The notes under the pieces are model-generated. The model had not been told where the DNA came from, did not search any database, and saw nothing but the letters and a program-made list of their open reading frames with translations. From the NCBI GenBank assembly GCA_036583965.1, contig JAZBQD010000027.1, positions 8,471,187-8,535,186 of the forward strand: DNA of 64,000 nt, read 5' to 3'. Numbering within the stretch: the stretch's first letter is position 1; each line of letters opens with the position of its first letter. The DNA comes from Prunella strophiata (Eukaryota; Chordata; Aves; Passeriformes; Prunellidae). Positions 51,450 through 62,899 of the stretch are shown here, one piece after another. Made by a program: the position numbers and the translations under genes.

Positions 51450-53252
51450 CTGAGGAGCAAAGCTTGTCCTTACCTTACAATTCAACTGAAGTTCATAGTC
51501 AGGCACTGCTGTCCTGGTGGATCATCAATCCCAGCTGCTGGCACATCAGGGAACCTGGGCAGAAGGCAAAACAGAGACTCATCACAAATGGCCAAAATGT
51601 TCCTTTCCCTCCATACCCCAACCATCCAACTCCATCCATCAAGAACATCTTTCTAAAGCAAATCCTGGTGGTACATGGAGCATCGACTGCCCTGGTAATA
51701 GAGGCTCAAAAGCTGAAGGCAACATCCCACTGGAAATGGGTAGAAGAATCCAGGGCAGATCCTTCCCTTCCTCAAATGACATCCCAGGTAGAGTCACCTC
51801 CTGGACATGGAGAGTGACACTTCAGTCAGGCTAAGTTAGCTAACACTTTTCACCTGGGACACTCACAGCTAAGCCCAAAATGGATTTGCTGGCAGTGCTC
51901 ACCCCTTGCTGTCATATTGCTGGCACCTGGCCATACCCCAGAGCAGCAAAGCAGACAAAAGCACAGAGAAAATTATGGGATGAACTCTTGGAGCAGCCAT
52001 ACACTCATCTAGAGTTTCAGACCCTTCATTTGCAAATCAGTTCTGGCTGACACTATGGCAACTGGGCCACAAAAGTCTTCCTTCTCCAAGGGGAGAGACA
52101 AATTAGCCCCATTCCCATTGCTTATTTTTTTCATGCTCAGCACTAAAAGCTTTATCCAGACTACAATTATTCCATCATTGACTTAAAGCACAGGCAGGTT
52201 TGGAGGATCATCAGAAAATAAAGGAATGTCTCTTCAGCAGTATCTCTCAACTTAAAAAAAAAATATATATATGTATATACAGATGTCAGAGTTCTCAAAA
52301 GATAATGGAAGGAATTCTGAGCATTCAAGATGACTGCAATTTAAAATCCTTCAGTTAAACTACAGATATTTAGCCAAAGTTTCTTTTAAAAAGTGAAAGG
52401 CTCATTCTACCACAATGCAACTCTTTCCAACCCACGTACTTCAAGAAGAAACAATGATTGTTCTCTAAAAATGTTTTAGAAATGCTTTTATCAAAAAGAC
52501 TAGGAGACGGGCTAATCTTTTTAAATCTTTTTTTTTTCCTCTTCTTACAGCTCCTTTACCTTTCCCCTACCATTTTAGAATAGAAAAAGAGGAAATACCA
52601 CTTAAACACAAAGTTCAGCTCATGCTTTTTCATTGCATCAAAAATAGATTCAAAAAGTAAGTAAAACACTTTTTTTTCTAGAAAAGAAAAGTCAAGTTTT
52701 TAGAAAAAAATATTTTTAAAAACCTTCAATGAATTCCCCTTACTGAGTTTTAACCTGGTGCTCCCTCCAATTAGGGCTGCACAGTTAAAGTCTTTCTAAC
52801 AGAGGCATAACAAACCTATATTAAGCTTGTTTATTGTTACTCGGTAGCACAAAAATTTCTTCTTTCCAGCTAAAACACCAACCTGCAGTCATAGCCTCGG
52901 AAACAGCTAGAACAGAGGTCAGAATCCCTAATCCCAAAGCCTCCTTTAATTTTACAATCAACAAATCTATCCCTGGTGAATATTCCAGAGATTACTTGCC
53001 AGGCAGCAGAGTGAGACTGCCTGCCTCACTGGAGGACAAGCAGAAAAAAAAAATTTACACAAGGTTTGCTGCCCACCTAAATGTCCTATTCTCCCCCTCC
53101 AAGCAGGGCACATCCCCTCCATCCTCACCCCTGCCCAGCACCTTCTGCTGCACAGCTGAGCCTGCTGGGGGAAGAGGGTTTATATTGGAGAGGGGTCTTG
53201 GGCTGGGCTTGTTGTCCCTGGGTGGGATCTGTTGTTAGGGGTGGGGCCTGTT
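51450..53252. other. Unique non-coding DNA
   Basis: No further exon or transposon is recognised. There is an AT-rich patch with an A-run and short TA array at about 52253-52278, a T-run near 52528 and A/T-rich DNA around 52660-52720. The sequence becomes GC-richer from 53080 toward the CR1 element. Confidence 0.55.
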
Positions 53253-54361
53253 CATGGAATCCTGGAATCTTAGAATCACAGAATCATGGAATGGTTTGGG
53301 TTGGAAGGGACCTTAAGGATCACCCAGTTCCTAGCCCCCTGCCATGGGCAGGGACACCTTCCACTGGACCAGGTTGCTCCAAGCCCAGTCCAACCTGTCC
53401 TTGAGCACTGCCAGGAATGGGGAATCCACAGCTTCACTGGGCAGCCTGTGCCAAGGCCTGGCCACCCTCACAACAAAGAATTTCTTCCCAGTGCCTAACC
53501 TAAATATCTTCTCTTCTAGTTTAAAACCATTCCCCATTGTCCAGGCACTACCTGCCTGTGTAAAAAGTCACTCACACACTGATTTATAATCTCCCTTCAA
53601 GCACTGGAAGGCTGCAATGAGTTCTTCCTGAAACCTTCTATTTTCAAGGCTCAACAACCCCATCTCTTCTTGCCTGTCTCCATAGGAAAGCTGCTCCATC
53701 CCTCTGATCACATTTGTGGCCCCTTTGGACCCACTTCAGCAGGTCCAAGACTTTCTCAAGTCCAGAGCTGGATGCAGTGCTGCAGGTGTGGCCTCACAAG
53801 GGCAGAGCAGAGCAGGACAATCCCCTCCCTTGACCCTCTGGCCACGCTGCTTTGGACACAGCCCAGGATCTGGTTGTTCTTCTGTGCTGTGTGCATGTCC
53901 AGCCTTTCACCCACTAGAACCCCCAAGTCCTTCTCCACAGGGCTGCTCTCAGGGACATCTCCCAGTCCATGCCCATGTCTGGGATTGCCCAGTGAGTTTC
54001 CCATGGGCCCACTTCTCCAGTTCCCTCTGGGTGACAGCCCACCCTTCAGGAGTGTCACCTGCACCACTCAGCTTGGTGTCACCTGCAGATTTGCTGAGGC
54101 TGTCCTTGATCCCACAGTCTGTGGGAGATGGAGATTGATGCCACTGATGGAAATATTAAAGAGTGCCAGTGCCAAGACACAGCTCTGAGGGACAGGGTTT
54201 GTCACCAGCCTCCACCTGGACACAGAGCCATTGAGTGCAGCTCTCTGGCTGCAGCAATCCAGCCAGTTCCTCACCCACCAAACAGTCCACCTTTCAAATC
54301 CATGTCTCTACAACCTGGACATAGGATGTCATGTGTTAAAGACCTTTTGTGACAACATAGG

Positions 54362-54404
<43 letters not shown>

Positions 54405-54460
54405 AACACAGGGTGGCCACCAAGCTGTGATAGATGGCATCAGGGGCACTGCTTTCCTGG
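53253..54460 (-). mobile_element. CR1 LINE, 5'-truncated, dead reverse transcriptase
   Basis: The 3' end lies at the left. It starts with tail repeats (CATGGAAT, TAGAATCA, CAGAATCA on the plus strand), followed by the hallmark GGTTTGGGTTGGAAGGGACC. Minus-strand conceptual pieces follow the CR1 reverse transcriptase in order: a VPQ-x-VL-x-LALFNI block near 54180, the thumb-region EKDLGVLV near 53930, and the C-terminal NGFKLEE/HRLPSEAVDSP region at 53537-53331. An in-frame stop lies at 54068-54070 and at least one frameshift between 53756 and 53537. The 5' part, including the catalytic YADD-type motif, is missing or unrecognisable. The right limit is approximate; a GATAGATGGCATCAGGGGCA block near 54430 still matches CR1. 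Confidence 0.93.
54363..54400 (+). repeat. (CA)19 microsatellite inside CR1
   Basis: Nineteen perfect CA units, followed by TACAAACACA. CR1-like sequence is recognisable on both sides, so the array grew or inserted within the retroposon. It is probably polymorphic in length. Confidence 0.93.
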
Positions 54461-57400
54461 CTCCAGAGCAGTGCTGTTTTGCAGGGTTTGGGTTCTTGAA
54501 ATGATCTTTAAGCATCCAAAGTGATGGCACCTCCTGGCTCTCTGGAAGGGCACAGCCAGGCTGAGTGCAACAGGATCCCACAGTGCTCCACAGCAATCCT
54601 TGGCCCCACATGCTGCCTCCAAGTTAGTGGGTGCCTGGGTTGATTCCTTAGCCAGAATATTTGTCTCAGCAGCGTTCAAGAAATAGAGGACTCCAAGCCA
54701 ACTCCTACAACAATTAAATTCTCCAGTACTATGCCCAGTAGAATCCACACTGAAACTTCTGCCAAGCCTCATCCAAGTGCTGGCCTAGGAAAGCAAGAGA
54801 GAAATTCCCTTAGACAGTTTGAAGAAGCTCAGTTTTAGTTCCTGAGTGCTGCAGATTTATCAGAAGAGATGGGAAGTGTTGAGCATACCTTGACTGGCTC
54901 TCTCCATGCTGAGCTCCATCACATGCTGAGTTTAAACTGGGTTGGCCACAAGCCTTTTGGATGTGAGCATGGAAACCCCTCCATGCCAGTGGAAGCCCTG
55001 CCAGGGCTTTGGTAGGTTCTGTGTGGTATTTCTGGGACTTTCCACCCAGAGGAAATCATTAAAAACTGTGCTTTTCTGCATATGTGCTAAAACTTCCCTT
55101 AGAAATAGAGCACCTCCATGCTGCAAGAGCTGGAGTAATAATTTCATGTTCCAAATAACAGGGTTCTTCCTTTTCTGTCCCCAGAAGCAATGATCAGATA
55201 CAGAGGCTGAAGGACCAAGAGCTCCCCTTCAGCTCCTTTTCCTTGAGGTTATCTGATATACCCCTGAGGAAACAAACCCTGAATTAAATCTTTTTAGTGT
55301 CCTAGCACATGGCAACTCAGAAACCAGTAGGGTTTCCAGGCAACTGCTGCATTCTCTTTGAGAAAGCAGCATCTCCAGCCTGCTTTTCCCTAGAAATACT
55401 TCACTCAAACTTCATTCATGCATGAATGGTAGAGATGTATCTGGATGTTCATAGAATAAATGACATAAACTGCTGTCATAGGTTAAAGTAAAGTCTGTTT
55501 TCATTGTGGTGGGGTGAAATGTAGGGCTTTATTTACCTGCAAAAGCAGATATTTATTATATATATATATATAGTTCCTTCCCCTGAGTGGTGGAAAAAGT
55601 CACTTTGCTCCATAATTCCATGGTAAGCATTGTGTCCCTCTGAAAACCATGCCCAGACTAAGTCAATTAGAGCCAAGTATTTCCCTTCTATGCAAATCAG
55701 GCTCTAACAAAGCCAAGAACAGCTCAGTGTTTCTAAAGAAGAGACCAAGGATGCCTGTTGGCACTTGCCCTCTGTGTGATCTCAGAGCTATGAGGATGCC
55801 ACAGGAGCCATGTGGAGTGGGACAGGAGGGCGCAGGCAGCTGGGAGATGGGGCTAGGGCAGGCAGAGAACCCCAGTGGGTGAGCACACAGCTTGGTCTCC
55901 AGCTGCCACTGCAGCACCTTTGCAAGAAGCTCTCTGGTTCCTGAGCTGGCATTTTGTGGGCACAAGGTCTTTGCAATATCCCAGCACCATCTGCTAAGGC
56001 ACAGCAAGCGTCCTGTTAGGTTATTTTACAACCAGATGCAAAAACACCAAAAACCCCACTACACACAGACACAGATTTCCTGGAGAGTGGTGGGGAAAGG
56101 AGCCCTAACTCCCCCCACATTTGTATTGCCTGGTGTGGTACCTGTGTGCCACCACTGCACCCACACATCCTTCACCAACTCGCTGCAGCCCTGCCTGCAC
56201 ACACGTGATGGCTTTTGCAGGAGGAGGTCAGAGGGCTCATTTGGGGATATCCAAACTATTTCAAACATATTTCTGACTTAGAAATATGCTACAGAGGCAT
56301 AGGAAATGCTGCCCCTTTCCCCACACAGCCCAGCAGATGCAGAGTCAGGAGTTTGAACACAGCTTTAAGCCATTGCTGTAGATGCTTCAGCTTCCCTGGC
56401 TTCCCTCGAGTCTCTACCTCGTCGTGTCTCACGCAGCCCCCACTCAAGCAGAGAGAAGGATAAACATCTCAGACAGTCTGGAAAGGCTGGGTATTCCTCC
56501 CCTTTCTGCATGACCGCCATGGACTTGTCTTCCAGGGTTTCACAGCTCTCCCTGGGCTCGGCTGTTCCTTTCATTGCTCCATGCTTGGCCTCTCCTCCGT
56601 CCTCCCCACGACTCCTCGCAGTCGGGGGTCACTGAAGCCTGAGCTGCTGAGCCTCCCCAAGACCCCATCCCTCATTCCCAACCCATGAGTCACTTCCTCT
56701 CCTCAAACCTCACCTTTCAACTTCCATTTTTCATTTACTTATGATTTTCTCTCTATCTCCATGGGGGTTTTTGCTCTACAGCATTCAGTTGCAGCCCTGT
56801 TGGTGCAGGCAGGAGTGCTACCAGTGGTTCCAGCAGCAAATGGAGAGGGGTGAGGACATCACATAAGCACACAGGGCTAAATCTTCCCTCCATGCAACAC
56901 AGGGCCAGCCCCTGTGGGGATGACCTGACTTGCATCTGCTGAAAATCTAAGCTGTGTTGCTGTGATCCCTTGGGGTTTCTTTTCTCTCAATGAAAATAAC
57001 ATCATCTCTCAAGAAAACAAATCTATCTGAAAAAGAAAAAAAAAATCACTTTTTTTTTTTTTCACATGATTTGAAACTGGCACCTTTTTATGATATTTCA
57101 TTGGTATTTTGTGTTGAAATTATTGTTATTTTTGGAAACCATCAGAAATACAGCTTTTGGTAGGAAAATGTAGTGTCTGGCCAATAAAAGAACTATTATC
57201 AAGATTTCAAGCAGCACACTGAAAAATCACCTCTAATTTAAAAAAAAAAAAAAACCTATGAAAATATAATTAGTGATAATTTAGTTTTATAAATTATCAT
57301 TTTAATAGAGCTTTTAAAAATCCCCTTTTGTTTATGAAGCATCACAAACTTTTATCTCATCATAAAACCATGCAGGCTGAGGTTTAGGTGTTTTGCCATC

Positions 57401-59869
57401 CTCAACCCATGGCAAGCAGTAGGAAAGGGACTTCTGAACAGCAGGGTCTGTCTGGGACTTCTGGCTCAATGGTCTCTGATGGGCACATAATTATGGCTCT
57501 GTCTCAAATAAAGCACTGACTTTTCTGTGGTTAAGTAATCCTTATTATTTTACTGTGACAGCTATCAATAGGAAAGTCCTCTGTGGAAGAAGTGGATGTG
57601 GAAGTAGAAACCCAAATGGCCAGGCCTGGGATTTTAGGATGTACAATAAGCTGTACCTATGGTCAGAGCAAAGGAAATTCAATAGCCACTATGGCCCCTC
57701 TCAAAATGCCACTCCTACTTTCAGCACCCTCCTCCTGAGCTCTTCTCCCCTTGCACCCTCACTAATGCTCAGTGGCAGCCAGTGCCATTTCCTCAAGGAC
57801 TTGCCAGCTGAGCACTGTCCCTCCTCACTGAGGTGGTGCAACTGTCCAAACAACTTTCTCCTTTCTGGAGTGTCTTCTGAAGGTCCCCATCTTCAGCCCA
57901 GACCTCTCCAAACAGTTTTTTTCTTCCAAGAAACCATTTGGCAGAGATACCTCTAGGAACTCATGAAACAGGGGTAGCAAATCCACAGCAAGCTCAGAGC
58001 AAGCTCAATCCACAAGCCCTCCTCCAAGGGCTCAGGTCTGAGCCTGCCCAAAGCCATCAGTCCTTGTCCTTGACCAAAAATTCCCAGGCTATGTTAGGGT
58101 CTGGGCTTGTCTCTCTGGTTTACTGCTGGTTCATGTAAATCCAAGTTTTCTCTTCCTGCTTGTTACACAGAATCCAAATGCACTTTCCCAGCATCTTCCC
58201 TAATGCAAAGTCCAACAGATTGCATTTTTTCTCACTCTGGCCATGCTTGAGCTCTCTCTTGTCACTGCTGGAATAGTGACAAATGCAAACCAGGGAGGGA
58301 AGAGAGAACCCTGCCAGGGACAGGGGACTGCCCTCCATGGATGGTCCCCTCAATTCCTGGTGACCATCAGCCTGTGGCAAGGGGGGAAGCTGGGTGTGCA
58401 GGGAACAAGGGACAGACAGGGCTTGGGAGGGTGCCCTGGTGCCTGCACTCACCTCAGGGAAGCCTGGTGGTGCTAGAGGATCTTCCACATCCCCAGATCA
58501 GCAATCCAGAGATGAATTACTGGGGACAGCTGAGACAGGAGGCAAATGGCATCACACTGAAGCCGAACAAGGCCTGTGACTGTGCGCTGTGGGATCCTAA
58601 GTATGTGGAGAGCAAAGGTCAGGAGAACAGGACACTTCTCAGAGATGATTTTCTTCACACCCCAGGCAGGGACATGGAGCTGCTATGCCTGGAATGACCC
58701 TGGGTGTCAGCCAGAGCCAGCACCCTTACGGGTCACCCCGAGGCTCAGTGGTACCTGCAGGCAGGTCTGTGTTCTCCAGGCTTTGGCTGCCACCAGGGCC
58801 CAGCATGATGCCCTCCCTGAGCCTGGCCAGCATCTGTGACAGACCTGACGTGCTGCAGGCCAAAGGCAGGAGAAAGGAGCCCTCTGGCCAAGCCACATCC
58901 TCGGTGGGGCGTGGTAGGAGCTGCTGCCTGGTGGCTGATCCTCCTTGCCATGAAGGAGGATCATGTCCCCCGTGCCTGCTGGCCAGGCCCCTGCTGTTTC
59001 CAAAATAAACACTTGGGCATGACAACGCTGACATTTGCTTTCCACAAACAGAGAAGGAGGCAGCCTCATTCCTCTCTGCAGGCTGGTCACGAGGCAGGAG
59101 ACAACCTGCTCAGTGCAGGGAGCTTGGGATCATGTGCCACACTCCATCCATCCATCCCTGCCCTGAAAAGAGCTTCCCTCCACCACAGGGTCAGAGCTTG
59201 TCTTGATGTCCCACACCTGGCTGTGGCTATCGCTGGGGTGTGGGCAGGGTTGGTGAGCTGGGATTTCACCTGCTGGCTCTTTTCCGTGCTGCAAGAGGTT
59301 AAAAAGGCATCTGGAGGGAGGTTAGAAGGGTGGAGAAGTTGAGCAAAGGATCCTGCCATAGATGTGGACACAGAGGATCTCAAGGGTCACCACAGCCCAG
59401 CCCATCCACAGAACAAGCATCTGTCAGACCCCTGATGGAGAAGGGTCCATTGGGACACTCACAGGTGACAGGGAGAGGTCACCCACCTCAGGGTGCCCTC
59501 TGATGCTTCAGCCTTTCTCACCTGTCTCAATTCCTATTCCCATTTGGGAATCAGGTGAGATCTGCTGACAGAGTGCTGGCATCCCTGGGATTTCCCCTGG
59601 AGGGAGGGCTGGGGACAGAGGGCAGTCCCTGGGAATGTGGTGCCAGTCAATTTTATTCTGGGAGAGATGCCAAAGCTGAGCACAGCTGCTGAAACAGGGG
59701 CTTTCCTCACGAGCAGGCTGCTCTCCTGCTGCCCCTGCCCTTGGCTGAACACTGTGGGGAAAGTGGGGAGAGATTTTCCATCCCTGTCCCTCACCCCAAA
59801 CACCCCCTGCAGGGGGGAGAGGCATCAACATCCCCCCCAGCCACGATCCCAAATTCTCACACTGGAGCT
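54461..59869. other. Unique non-coding DNA, GC-richer to the right
   Basis: No gene is recognised. A perfect (TA)8 array lies at 55557-55572, with A- and T-runs at 57040-57062 and 57240-57255. AT content is high at 57000-57360, and GC is moderate to high at 58300-59800. Several overlapping 100-170-codon frames around 58.3-59.9 kb reflect the GC content and have no known family. Confidence 0.55.
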
Positions 59870-60481
59870 GTGTGAGCATTGCTGTCACGCTCACTAATTA
59901 CCCAGATAATTCAGCTCAGTCAGAAATGAAGGGATTTATTTTTCTGGTTATTGCTCCAGCCCGGTTAAGGCATCTGGAAACAACTCCCACATCTTCAAGC
60001 TGAAGTGAATATTGAAGGACAAGTTGCAGCAACCAAAGGTCAGGCTGTTAAATCGCATGTCTATAATTAACACTCACTGGCCCATTACGAAAATGGTCAG
60101 GAATCACAAGGCTGAGCAGGGAAACTGAGGCACCGAGCAGCAAAGCAGCATCCCCCAGGAGCAGATCATAGCTCTGCCTCATCCCCAGCACCATCCTGAT
60201 CTCCCCCTTGGAGGAAAGGCTGGATGGAATCCTTGCTGAGCCAGACCCGGGTCCTGTCTCTCGGAGAGCAGTTTGGGAGGGTATTGAGGGCACACAGCCC
60301 TCGGGCCCGTGCTAACGGTGCGGCTGAATTCCTCCAAGCTGCTGGATGCTTCTCGCAGCTGCAGAACAAATTCAATAACAATACTCTGAGCAATGCCTTT
60401 TTAATAGGCACGAGGTGAAAAGAACCCGACGAGTCAATATTTGCGGATGAAAACAAAATAAGCCGAGCTGTTAGCACAGAG
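59870..60481. promoter_or_regulatory. CNE-like block beside the CpG islet
   Basis: The stretch carries CACTAATTACCCAGATAATT, GTTAAATCGCATGTCTATAATTAA in two overlapping motifs, ATTACGAAAATGGTCAGG, TTTTTAATAGGCACGAGG and GACGAGTCAATATTTGCGG. Homeodomain-type TAATTA sites and isolated CpGs in AT-rich context suggest constrained regulatory DNA. A MIR-like fragment (60115-60185) lies within. It runs directly into the CpG-rich segment at 60482. Confidence 0.38.
60115..60185 (-). repeat. Possible MIR fragment
   Basis: GCAGGGAAACTGAGGCACCG followed by AGCAGCAAAGCAGC and ATCATAGCTCTGCCTC resembles reverse-complement MIR (GGGGAAACTGAGGCACAGAG ... GTGGCAGAGCTGGG). The middle block is poor. Confidence 0.4.
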
Positions 60482-60722
60482 GAATGCGAGGGAGGCCGGA
60501 GGCTGCTGGGGTAATTATTATTTCATCTGCCAGACAGCCGCGGTCCTGCCCGCTGCCTCCTTCCCCCTGTGCCCACGCTGGCTGTGCCGGAGGGAGGGCA
60601 GGGGGAGGTGGGGACGGGGCAGAAAAAAGCAAATTTGGCCGCGGCAGCAGCGGCGTGCGGCTGGGCTGGCTCAGCGCTGCGCCCGCCGGAGGGTGAGCGC
60701 TGCCCTGGCCCGAGTATTTAAT
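60482..60722. promoter_or_regulatory. CpG islet, possible orphan promoter
   Basis: About twenty CpGs fall in the last 190 bases, dense in CAGCCGCGG, TTGGCCGCGGCAGCAGCGGC and CAGCGCTGCGCCCGCCGGAG. GC content is far above the flanks. On the plus strand GGAGGGTGAGCGC near 60690 could serve as a splice donor, so a non-coding first exon is conceivable, but no coding start or TATA box is recognised. A five-run G-quadruplex motif lies at 60592-60619. Alternatives are an enhancer-associated orphan CpG island or part of the adjoining conserved block. Confidence 0.5.
60592..60619 (+). other. G-quadruplex motif in the CpG islet
   Basis: G-runs at 60592-60594, 60596-60598, 60601-60605, 60610-60613 and 60616-60619 are separated by loops of 1, 2, 4 and 2 bases. 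This fits the classic four-run pattern with one spare run. Confidence 0.7.
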
Positions 60723-61775
60723 GTCAGCGCCTGGAATGTGCTTAACACAACATTTTACAAGGGAACATTAGTCAAGCATCTGCACTGACAGAGCGGGTCA
60801 GCGATAAGGAGCCGGTGCATGGGAGCTGCGGGGAGACAGCTCTTGTTTCAGGCTGAGGAGGGCAAGCCTTGCAGAGCTGGTGCCAGGGCAGGCTGAGAGG
60901 GTCAGAATGAGCTGGGCAGCCCTGCTGTTGGTCTAGCTGTCCTGACAAGCATCACACAGGAGTGAAAGTGCCACAGTGACAAGCGGGGTCCCGCTTCCCA
61001 CACTCCCCCAGCTATTGCCTGTGGTCTCTGAGAGCTCTCCTCCAAATCTCCTGCAAGGTGAGATTTGGGGAAACCTGTCCAAAAGCCATTGTCTGCCTCG
61101 TGCCCTTGTTAGCAGGAGTGCTGGTGTTTGGCTGTCCGTGGGAGCTTTCTCATGACACATCTCAGGCTTTGCTCCCTTGACACAGGGTCTCTTGAGAGAG
61201 CAGCTTCCCCCTGAGCCAGCACTGTCAGGCCATGGCAAGAAGCATCCATCCCTAATCAGCAGGAGCAAGATGTGCCTGGAAATCACCCAGAAATCAGGTC
61301 AGTGAAACATTAGTCAGCTTTGCCTGTGACCTGAAAACAGCACTTCCCTCTGTCTATTCCTGGAGCTATCCCTGTTCATTAGCCTTCTTGGCCCCTAGGC
61401 TTAAAAAAATCACCCAGTGTCATGACTCTTTAATAAGATGTCATCTTCAGCCATGACAAACACGAGCACTCAATAAATAATAGCCCTGCCATGTAATGTC
61501 ATGCCTCCACCATCTGTTGTAGCAATGACTGTGCCTCACTCACCTGCCACCCTCTCCCGGCTGCTCTGCGTGAGCAGCAAGAGAGCCAGGCCAGGGCTTG
61601 GCCATCCAGCCCCTCTGACAGCTGCCAGGCTTAGCTCTGGGGTGGGCAGGGCAGCCAGCACTTCTGTGGGGCAGGGAATGTGCTGGGACACAGGTGGAGA
61701 TGTGTGATCCAGGGCAGGAGAGAGGGATCACAGCCCTCGGCACCTGTCTGCTTCAGGAGATGCAAAGGGGCTTCC
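60723..61775. other. Non-coding DNA, CNE-like at its left edge
   Basis: The first 110 bases (60723-60830) look like part of the conserved block, with TAATGTCAGCGCCTGGAATG and GTGCTTAACACAACATTTTA. The remainder is unique sequence without a recognisable gene or repeat. Confidence 0.45.
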
Positions 61776-61920
61776 TTGCCTTTCCTCCTTCTCTTCTCCT
61801 TATTCTCACCTTTTTTTCTCAGTTCATTATTCTCTTTTTCCTTAATATATTTCTCCTTCTGTCTGTTTTCCTTTCCTTTCCCCTTTCCTTTTCTATTTCC
61901 TTTAATCTCTGCCACACTCC
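61776..61920 (+). repeat. Polypyrimidine tract
   Basis: About 145 bases of C and T with very few purines on the plus strand, many CTTTCC and TTCTCC units, no strict period. It produces a spurious 245-codon plus-strand frame rich in Phe, Leu and Ser and a Lys/Glu-rich minus-strand frame. Neither is a gene. Confidence 0.8.
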
Positions 61921-62104
61921 TGCATCTCTGTGCTGGTTTTCTGCTGGCCTGTTTGAGCACAGTCTCTGCTTTTGCTGCAAACTTCCACAAAGCTCTCCAA
62001 GCATTGCCTAAGGGACAAAGCAAAGCTGAAGGCATTTGGAAACTCACTTCAGGAGTTTTGGAACAGTTCCCCTTGTCCTCCCCATCCTCTACCACCAGCG
62101 AGCA
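61921..62104. other. Unique non-coding DNA
   Basis: Nothing beyond ordinary sequence is seen between the polypyrimidine tract and the MIR fragment. Confidence 0.5.
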
Positions 62105-62165
62105 TAAAACCCTTTGTGCCTCGATTTACCCATCTGCAGATCTGGGATTAATGCCCCAGAGCAAA
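62105..62165 (+). repeat. MIR fragment
   Basis: CCCTTTGTGCCTCGATTTAC, then CCATCTGCAGATCTGGGATT and AATGCCCC, corresponds block by block to MIR TCTGTGCCTCAGTTTCCCCATCTGTAAAATGGGGATAATACCC. It is short but a good match. Confidence 0.55.
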
Positions 62166-62639
62166 CCTGTTGCCATGGGGTGGGTTTTTCACACTGGTTG
62201 GCTGTGGACACTTAACTCTGCCCCCCAGCAAAACACCTCCTGTCTGAGCCACAGAGAGGACACTGGACTACAGAGCAGCTGTTGCTCCTCACTGCTCAAG
62301 CAGCTCCTGTTTCCCTTCTCACACCCCATGCCCATTCCCACCCCTTGGTACAGCCCCTTCCCAGGGCTGGAGGGACATCAGGTGGGAGCTGCAGAGCCAG
62401 GAGGTAATTGTTGGTAGCAATTTAAAAATAATTCAAACTATTTTTAAAATGGTACTGATTAATGAAAGCTGATTTTGAGAGGGATTCAAGTGTGCAGTGA
62501 AGGAGAAGGACACTGCCTTTCAAGATGCCTTTTTTGCCCCCTCCCTTTCCTGTGAAACTTGGGTTACAGCGAGTGCGTAAAGGATCTCAGGACGTGGCAG
62601 TGCTGTTTGCCATGAAAACTAATAGGGCCATGCCTGCTT
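62166..62639. other. Unique non-coding DNA
   Basis: No gene or repeat is recognised. A TAAAAATAATTCAAACTATT patch near 62423 is AT-rich and may belong to the neighbouring conserved-looking DNA. Confidence 0.5.
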
Positions 62640-62775
62640 TCATCAGGGGTGTAACCAGAGCCACAGATGATGTTTTAAAAGGCACAGCAGCTTCAAGTGC
62701 AAGCGGGGATTTATTAATGAAATCGAAACCGCGCTCGAGGCTTTGCGAGTCTTATTTTAAGAGTCTGAAGGAGAA
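62640..62775. promoter_or_regulatory. Possible CNE-like segment
   Basis: GGGGATTTATTAATGAAATC, then GAAACCGCGCTCGAGGCTTT and GCGAGTCTTATTTTAAGAG, combine AT-rich homeodomain-type sites with six clustered CpGs. No repeat or exon is recognised. Function is inferred. Confidence 0.33.
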
Positions 62776-62899
62776 AGGAGTGGGCTGCCTGGCTGGGTGG
62801 GCAGGGAGGCAAGGTGGCCACAGCTCTGACACTGAGCAGTGGTGACAAGCAGCGGTGACAAAGGCTCACAACACTGCTGGGCTGCTGTTCTTGCTCTGC
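62776..62899. other. Unique non-coding DNA
   Basis: Ordinary moderately GC-rich sequence. Nothing recognised. Confidence 0.45.

Noticed and set aside
53670..54188. 172-codon plus-strand frame
   Set aside because: It is antisense to the CR1 reverse transcriptase on the minus strand, so it is a shadow of the retroposon.
54461..59869. GC-rich frames around 58.3-59.9 kb as exons of a gene
   Set aside because: Frames overlap on both strands, codon content follows local GC, and no domain or consistent splice pattern is seen.
61680..62417. Longest open frame in the window, 245 codons, plus strand
   Set aside because: Its Phe/Leu/Ser-rich middle is simply the translated polypyrimidine tract, and the rest crosses a MIR fragment. 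No family or conserved domain is recognisable.
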